NCBI GenBank assembly: GCA_030149165.1
Contig: JASBRY010000009.1
Span: forward strand, 62,001 to 126,000
Source: Phycisphaerales bacterium
GTDB lineage: Bacteria; Planctomycetota; Phycisphaerae; Phycisphaerales; UBA1924
Reading direction: 5' to 3'
DNA: 64,000 bases
The position numbers and the translations under genes are program-made. This document shows positions 56,675 through 64,000 of the stretch, piece by piece. The notes under the pieces were generated by a model. That model made no database searches, was not told where the DNA came from, and was given only the letters and a program-made list of their open reading frames with translations. How positions within the stretch are numbered: position 1 is the stretch's first letter; each line of letters starts with the position of its first letter.

Positions 56675-58015
56675 TCAGTGCTGGAATGGATACAGACCAG
56701 GCATGTCCAGAATAGAGGTCAGCTCATCGAGGATCGAAAGACATTGCTGAGCGAGCTTCGGATCCAGCAGATCATGTTTCGTGAGCTCGTCGGGATAGGT
56801 CCGTTCGACAAACTCAACCAATCGAGCGTGGAGATCGTTGGTCATGATGACACCTTGGTGGACGGCACTCAGTTCAGTATCCGAGAGCGGGACGCGGAGC
56901 CGCAAGCACGCAGGACCTCCGCCGTTGCGCATCGACTCGCGGACATCGAGGTAGTGGACGGCGTTGATGGGATTCGTTGAGTCCCCAATCATCTGATCGA
57001 TGAAAGCTTTGACGCTCGGATTCTCGCTGGACTCGAGCGGCGCGATCAGTGCCATGGATCCATCGGGGAGTGTGACGATCTGAGAGTTGAAGAGGTAGCT
57101 TGTGACCGCGTCTTCGAGCGAGAAGTCGGTGTCGTGTGCCTCGATGGTGGTCAGCGGCTTGCCCAATGGGCCAGCGAGGTCTGTCAGCATCGAACGCGAG
57201 GTCGCGAACGCTTGCTCGTGGTAGAGGAACACGGACTCGTTCCCCGTTGCGATGACATCGTTGTGGAAGACTCCCGCATCGATCGCGTCGGGATGCTGAC
57301 GCGCGAAGATCACACGCGATGGATCGAGCTGATGCGTGCGTGCGATCGCTTCGCACGCGGCTCGCGTTTGTCGTGATGGATAGTTGCGAGCGCTGTTGGT
57401 TGGATCGTGGACATCAACGCCGTAGACAAAGAGCTCGATTCCCGGCTGATCGTGTGATGGTGTAAATCGGATGTGGTTCGCGGCTCCCTCATCGGCGAAG
57501 CGTGCTTGATCTGGGAGCGGATCATGCACGACAAAGTGCGAGTCGTCTTTGAAGATCATCCGCAGCGCGCGTGTCGTGGTAGGGTGCTCAATCGATCGGT
57601 GGAGATTGGAGACGAGGTTCGCTGGAGTGAGGTGGACTTTGTGGTCCTTGGTGTCGGGACTCGGAGAAACAGTCGCGGCATTCGCGGCCCACATGCTGCT
57701 GGCGCTCCACGCCGCGGCGAGGAGCGTGGGGTCCGCGTCATTCGCTTGTGCGAGCAGATGTGCCTCAGAGCCCTCGAATCCGATGCGCCGCAGGAAGCTC
57801 AGATCTGGACGCTGCTGAGGGGGGAGCACGCCTTGGGTTAGCCCCAAGTCCATCAGTGCCTTCATTTTGGAGAGTCCCTGCAGAGCAGCAGCTTTGGGTT
57901 TGGAAGTTCCTCCCGCGTTGGAGAGCGAGGCGATGTTCCCGGCGGAGAGTCCGGCGTAGTTGTGGGTTGGTCCGATGAGACCATCGAAGTTGACTTCCTG
58001 AAAATTACTCGGCAT
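56675..58015 (-). CDS. astB: N-succinylarginine dihydrolase-like (AstB family)
   Basis: 'EVNFDGLIGPTHNYAGLSAGNIASLSN', 'RNYPSRQTRAACEAIAR', 'MRNGGGPACLRLRVPL'. Confidence 0.9.
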   Translation of the reverse strand: MPSNFQEVNFDGLIGPTHNYAGLSAGNIASLSNAGGTSKPKAAALQGLSKMKALMDLGLTQGVLPPQQRPDLSFLRRIGFEGSEAHLLAQANDADPTLLAAAWSASSMWAANAATVSPSPDTKDHKVHLTPANLVSNLHRSIEHPTTTRALRMIFKDDSHFVVHDPLPDQARFADEGAANHIRFTPSHDQPGIELFVYGVDVHDPTNSARNYPSRQTRAACEAIARTHQLDPSRVIFARQHPDAIDAGVFHNDVIATGNESVFLYHEQAFATSRSMLTDLAGPLGKPLTTIEAHDTDFSLEDAVTSYLFNSQIVTLPDGSMALIAPLESSENPSVKAFIDQMIGDSTNPINAVHYLDVRESMRNGGGPACLRLRVPLSDTELSAVHQGVIMTNDLHARLVEFVERTYPDELTKHDLLDPKLAQQCLSILDELTSILDMPGLYPFQH

Positions 58016-58328
58016 AAAGACAGCGTAGGTCTGAGCGACACAGGACAAGGCTCAAGAGCATCATTCAGAGGCGGGAATGCTTGATTTGAGCACATTGAGC
58101 GGGATTTGGGGCACTCAAGCACGCAAGCCTGAGCACGCGGGAATGATTGGGTGTTATCGGACATTCACTGGTTGAATGATGGTGGGTGGACTTGACAAAT
58201 GCTCCGATCGCGCGTTCCGTGTCGGCTCAGGCTATCTATATAGAGATCGCGATCCGGCTGGAGTTGGTTGGGAATGCGGGTCCTGATTTGAGCAGTTTGT
58301 GAGCAGATGGTCCCAACGAGAGGCGTTC

Positions 58329-61187
<2,859 letters not shown>

Positions 61188-61232
61188 TCTGTTTCCAATC
61201 TGATCAAAAGTCAATGCTCAGACGCGCGTACC

Positions 61233-63098
61233 ATGTCAGCGATGAGCAGCTTTCTGATGAGCACCAACACCAAGCAGTATGTCCGCAGGATCGGACGCTG
61301 GGTGCACGACCATCCCGACGGCTGGTTGAACATCATCGGCGCCGCGATCGGGATTCTCACAGCGCTCGCCGCGATCGGATTCGCGTGGGCGCTCGAGCGC
61401 GTTGAGCACTGGACACAGCACCTGCAAGGCGAGTTGCAGGGCGTGGACGATTCTCGATTATGGTTGATGCCTCTGATCCCGATGGTGGGGGCGTTGATAT
61501 CTGGAGTTCTGGTCTATTACTTTGCTCGTGAAGCGGCGGGTCACGGCGTCCCTCAAGTGCTCGACGCGATCGTGCGCCGAGGGGGGATTCTCAAGAAGCG
61601 CGTCGGGTTCATCAAAATCGTTTCGTCCATCTGCACAGTGGGTACCGGCGGTTCAGCGGGTGCGGAAGGTCCAATTGTGCAAGCGGGTTCCGTGATCGGT
61701 TCGAGCTTGGCGCAGCGTTTGGGTGTGGAACGCAAGCACATCAACACGCTCGTCGGATGCGGTGCCGCGGCGGGGATCGCGAGTATCTTCAACGCACCCA
61801 TCGCGGGGGTATTCTTCGCGCTGGAGATTTTACTGCGTGATTTCTCGCTCAGGACTTTCACTCCGATCGTGATGGCATCGGTCTTTGCGACCGCGTTTAC
61901 GCAGGTCGTGCTCCCGAGCGAGGACGCGATCTTCGCGTTTGAGCTGTCGGGATATTTGTTTACGCTGATCGAACTCCCGAGCTACATGATCCTCGGATTC
62001 GTGTGTGCCGTCGCATCGTGGATGTTTGTCGAGATGCTGCATATTTCGGAGGACGCGTTCGGACGCATCAATCTGCATCGCATCTTCAAACCAGTGCTTG
62101 GCGCCTTGCTGCTGGGGATGCTGGGTATGGTGGGTCAGCGTGCGTGCGTGGCGCTCGATACCAGTTCATTGGTCCCGACGGATTCTCCGGTCCCTGTGTT
62201 CTTTGGGAATGGATACGCGATGATCCGCTCCCTCTTGGATCCGTCGCACTTTACCGCCGCGGATGTGACCTGGACGGCGGTGATCACGCTCGGATTGTTG
62301 TTGTTTGCGAAGATCGTCGCGACGAGCTGCACGCTCGGATCGGGAGGTTCCGGAGGTGTGTTCGCGCCGGCGCTATTCATCGGCGCGACCGTCGGCGGGA
62401 CCTACGGCTTGGTGCTCGAGATGCTCGGACTGATCCCCTCCGGCGGATCTCCCGCGAGCTACGCGCTTGTTGGGATGGCGGCGGTCGTCGCGGGATCGAC
62501 CTTTGCGCCGATGACTTCGATTCTTATGCTGTTTGAACTCACGCGTGAGCCGAGGGTGCTGGCACCGATTATGCTCGCGGCGATCATTTCCACGATGTTC
62601 TCGCGGATGTTCATGCCCAACTCCATCTACACCGCCAAGCTCCGACGAGCGGGCGTGCGGATCGGGACAGGGCGCGATCTTGGGATCTTGCGTCATGTCC
62701 CTCTCGCGAGCGTGAAGTACGACGCGCTCCCGAGCGAGCCGGTCTACGCGTCTGATCCGCTCAGCAAACTCATTACCCTTCACGCGCACCACAATGTTCC
62801 TGATTTCCCTGTGATTGATCACGAGGGGCATTACATCGGGATGGTCACAGGACGCGACATGCGATCGGCGCTGATCGATCGAGAAGCGATCCCGCTGCTG
62901 CTCGTCGCGGAGCTGATGCGTTCGGATATCCCGACTGTGTCTGCTGGAGAGCATCTCGACACGGTGCTCGACAAGTTCAGCAAGTCCGATGTGTCGAGCT
63001 TGTGCGTCGTGGATCAGTTCGGACAGATGAATCCGGTGGGACTGGTGACGCGCGAGCAAGTCATGAAGCGCCACAACGAGGTGCTTGACGAGGCGTGA
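61233..63098 (+). CDS. ClC-type chloride channel/transporter with C-terminal CBS pair
   Basis: 'GTGGSAGAEGPIVQAGSVIGS', 'GGSGGVFAPALFIGATVGG', C-terminal CBS-like 'YIGMVTGRDMRSALIDR'. Confidence 0.9.
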   Translation: MSAMSSFLMSTNTKQYVRRIGRWVHDHPDGWLNIIGAAIGILTALAAIGFAWALERVEHWTQHLQGELQGVDDSRLWLMPLIPMVGALISGVLVYYFAREAAGHGVPQVLDAIVRRGGILKKRVGFIKIVSSICTVGTGGSAGAEGPIVQAGSVIGSSLAQRLGVERKHINTLVGCGAAAGIASIFNAPIAGVFFALEILLRDFSLRTFTPIVMASVFATAFTQVVLPSEDAIFAFELSGYLFTLIELPSYMILGFVCAVASWMFVEMLHISEDAFGRINLHRIFKPVLGALLLGMLGMVGQRACVALDTSSLVPTDSPVPVFFGNGYAMIRSLLDPSHFTAADVTWTAVITLGLLLFAKIVATSCTLGSGGSGGVFAPALFIGATVGGTYGLVLEMLGLIPSGGSPASYALVGMAAVVAGSTFAPMTSILMLFELTREPRVLAPIMLAAIISTMFSRMFMPNSIYTAKLRRAGVRIGTGRDLGILRHVPLASVKYDALPSEPVYASDPLSKLITLHAHHNVPDFPVIDHEGHYIGMVTGRDMRSALIDREAIPLLLVAELMRSDIPTVSAGEHLDTVLDKFSKSDVSSLCVVDQFGQMNPVGLVTREQVMKRHNEVLDEA

Positions 63099-63134
63099 GT
63101 GAAACCCCAGATTCGGTTTCCCATACACTGTGGT

Positions 63135-64000
63135 ATGAACATAACAACAGCGATCACTCTGGTCACGCTCGCTTCTGTTTCATGGATCGCACATGCGGAT
63201 GATCCGATCCAGGACGCGGTGCATAAACACATCGAGCCGTTGATCGAAACGAAGCTCGTTCCCAGTGCCGTGGTGGGGGTGTACAAGGATGGCAAGGAGT
63301 CGTACTACACGCTCGGAACAATCGCGCTCGATGGAGACGAATCACCATCGATCGACACGCTCTATGAGATCGGTTCGATCTCCAAAGTCATGACCGGTGT
63401 GCTCTTTGCAGATTCAATCCGTCGCGGTGAGGTGACCAAGCACACGCTCCTCGATGAGCTTCTACCTGAGGGGGTTGACGCGAAGGACTATGAGGGAACG
63501 GAGGTCGAACTCTGGCACCTGACGACGCACTCATCGGGTTGGCCGACGGCTCCGGCGAATCTGCGTCCGACTGATCCCGATAAGCCGTTCATGGGGTACA
63601 CACAGGAGATGCTGTTTGAGTACATCTCAAAGGTTCGTCCAAAGCGCACTCCCGGAACAGAGTTTGAGTACTCGAATCTTGCGGTTGGACTGCTCGGCGA
63701 TCTGATTGCGGATCAAGCAGGGATGAGTTACGAGGAGGCGGTGATCCAGCGAGTATTTGAGCCGATGGGAGTCGAGGGGTTCCAGATCATCCTCGATGAG
63801 GAACAATCCAAGCGGCTCGCTCCAGCGACTTCGAGCGGACGCTCGACGAAGCCTTGGGAAGACATCGGACCGATGAATCCCGCAGGGATGTGGGTCGCAT
63901 CCGCGCCGTCACTGCTGGACTTTGCGATCGCGAATCTGAGCGATGAGCAGGATGGAATCTATGAGTCTCTAATGCTCTCGCGCGAGCCGATGTTCGAGAG
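63135..64000 (+). CDS. Serine hydrolase of the beta-lactamase/DD-peptidase family, truncated by the window edge
   Basis: Start ATG 63135 with signal peptide; SxxK in 'YEIGSISKVMTGVLFAD'; 'FEYSNLAVGLLGDLI' YxN motif; 'LTTHSSGWP'. Confidence 0.85.
   Translation, partial: MNITTAITLVTLASVSWIAHADDPIQDAVHKHIEPLIETKLVPSAVVGVYKDGKESYYTLGTIALDGDESPSIDTLYEIGSISKVMTGVLFADSIRRGEVTKHTLLDELLPEGVDAKDYEGTEVELWHLTTHSSGWPTAPANLRPTDPDKPFMGYTQEMLFEYISKVRPKRTPGTEFEYSNLAVGLLGDLIADQAGMSYEEAVIQRVFEPMGVEGFQIILDEEQSKRLAPATSSGRSTKPWEDIGPMNPAGMWVASAPSLLDFAIANLSDEQDGIYESLMLSREPMFE

Noticed and set aside
58192-58244. TTGACA plus TCTATATAGA palindrome upstream of topA as a single promoter
   Set aside because: Spacing between the two elements is far too long for one sigma70 promoter.

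Overview
The window looks like chromosomal DNA from a planctomycete, probably of the Phycisphaerae type. I infer this from a HYExAFE-family protein, several secreted proteins ending in a GC-type dockerin-like module, and the overall gene content. Most of it is dense core genome: an Mla-like ATPase and MCE protein, RicT/PSP1, signal peptidase I, UbiA, a DEAD-box helicase, HU, ArfB, TsaB, Der, MetG, an ECF sigma/anti-sigma pair, SpoIIE phosphatase, PlsY, Tmk, a tRNA-Leu(TAG), a cytosine deaminase-like protein, Upp, NhaA, AstB, TopA, ClC, and a serine hydrolase cut by the right edge. The accessory part is about 41-54.6 kb on the minus strand: five consecutive dockerin-tailed secreted proteins, interrupted only by a 49.5-51.6 kb block. 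Two of the five are tandem repeat-protein paralogs. I also found an un-annotated orphan dockerin tail between tmk and plsY. Observations most worth follow-up: (a) the HYExAFE protein carries a plausible PD-(D/E)XK nuclease-like motif set; (b) the dockerin-like C-termini share a Cys...GCP-stop architecture and near-identical DNA repeats; (c) signal peptidase I is split by a very large insert; (d) a pseudo-receiver (phospho-Asp replaced by Glu) sits in a three-gene signalling operon; (e) two tandem small membrane proteins look like single beta-propeller blades; (f) a small protein has two in-frame starts, each with a strong Shine-Dalgarno. I saw no CRISPR array, transposase, phage or rRNA genes. 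All family calls come from motif recognition by eye; no search was run.
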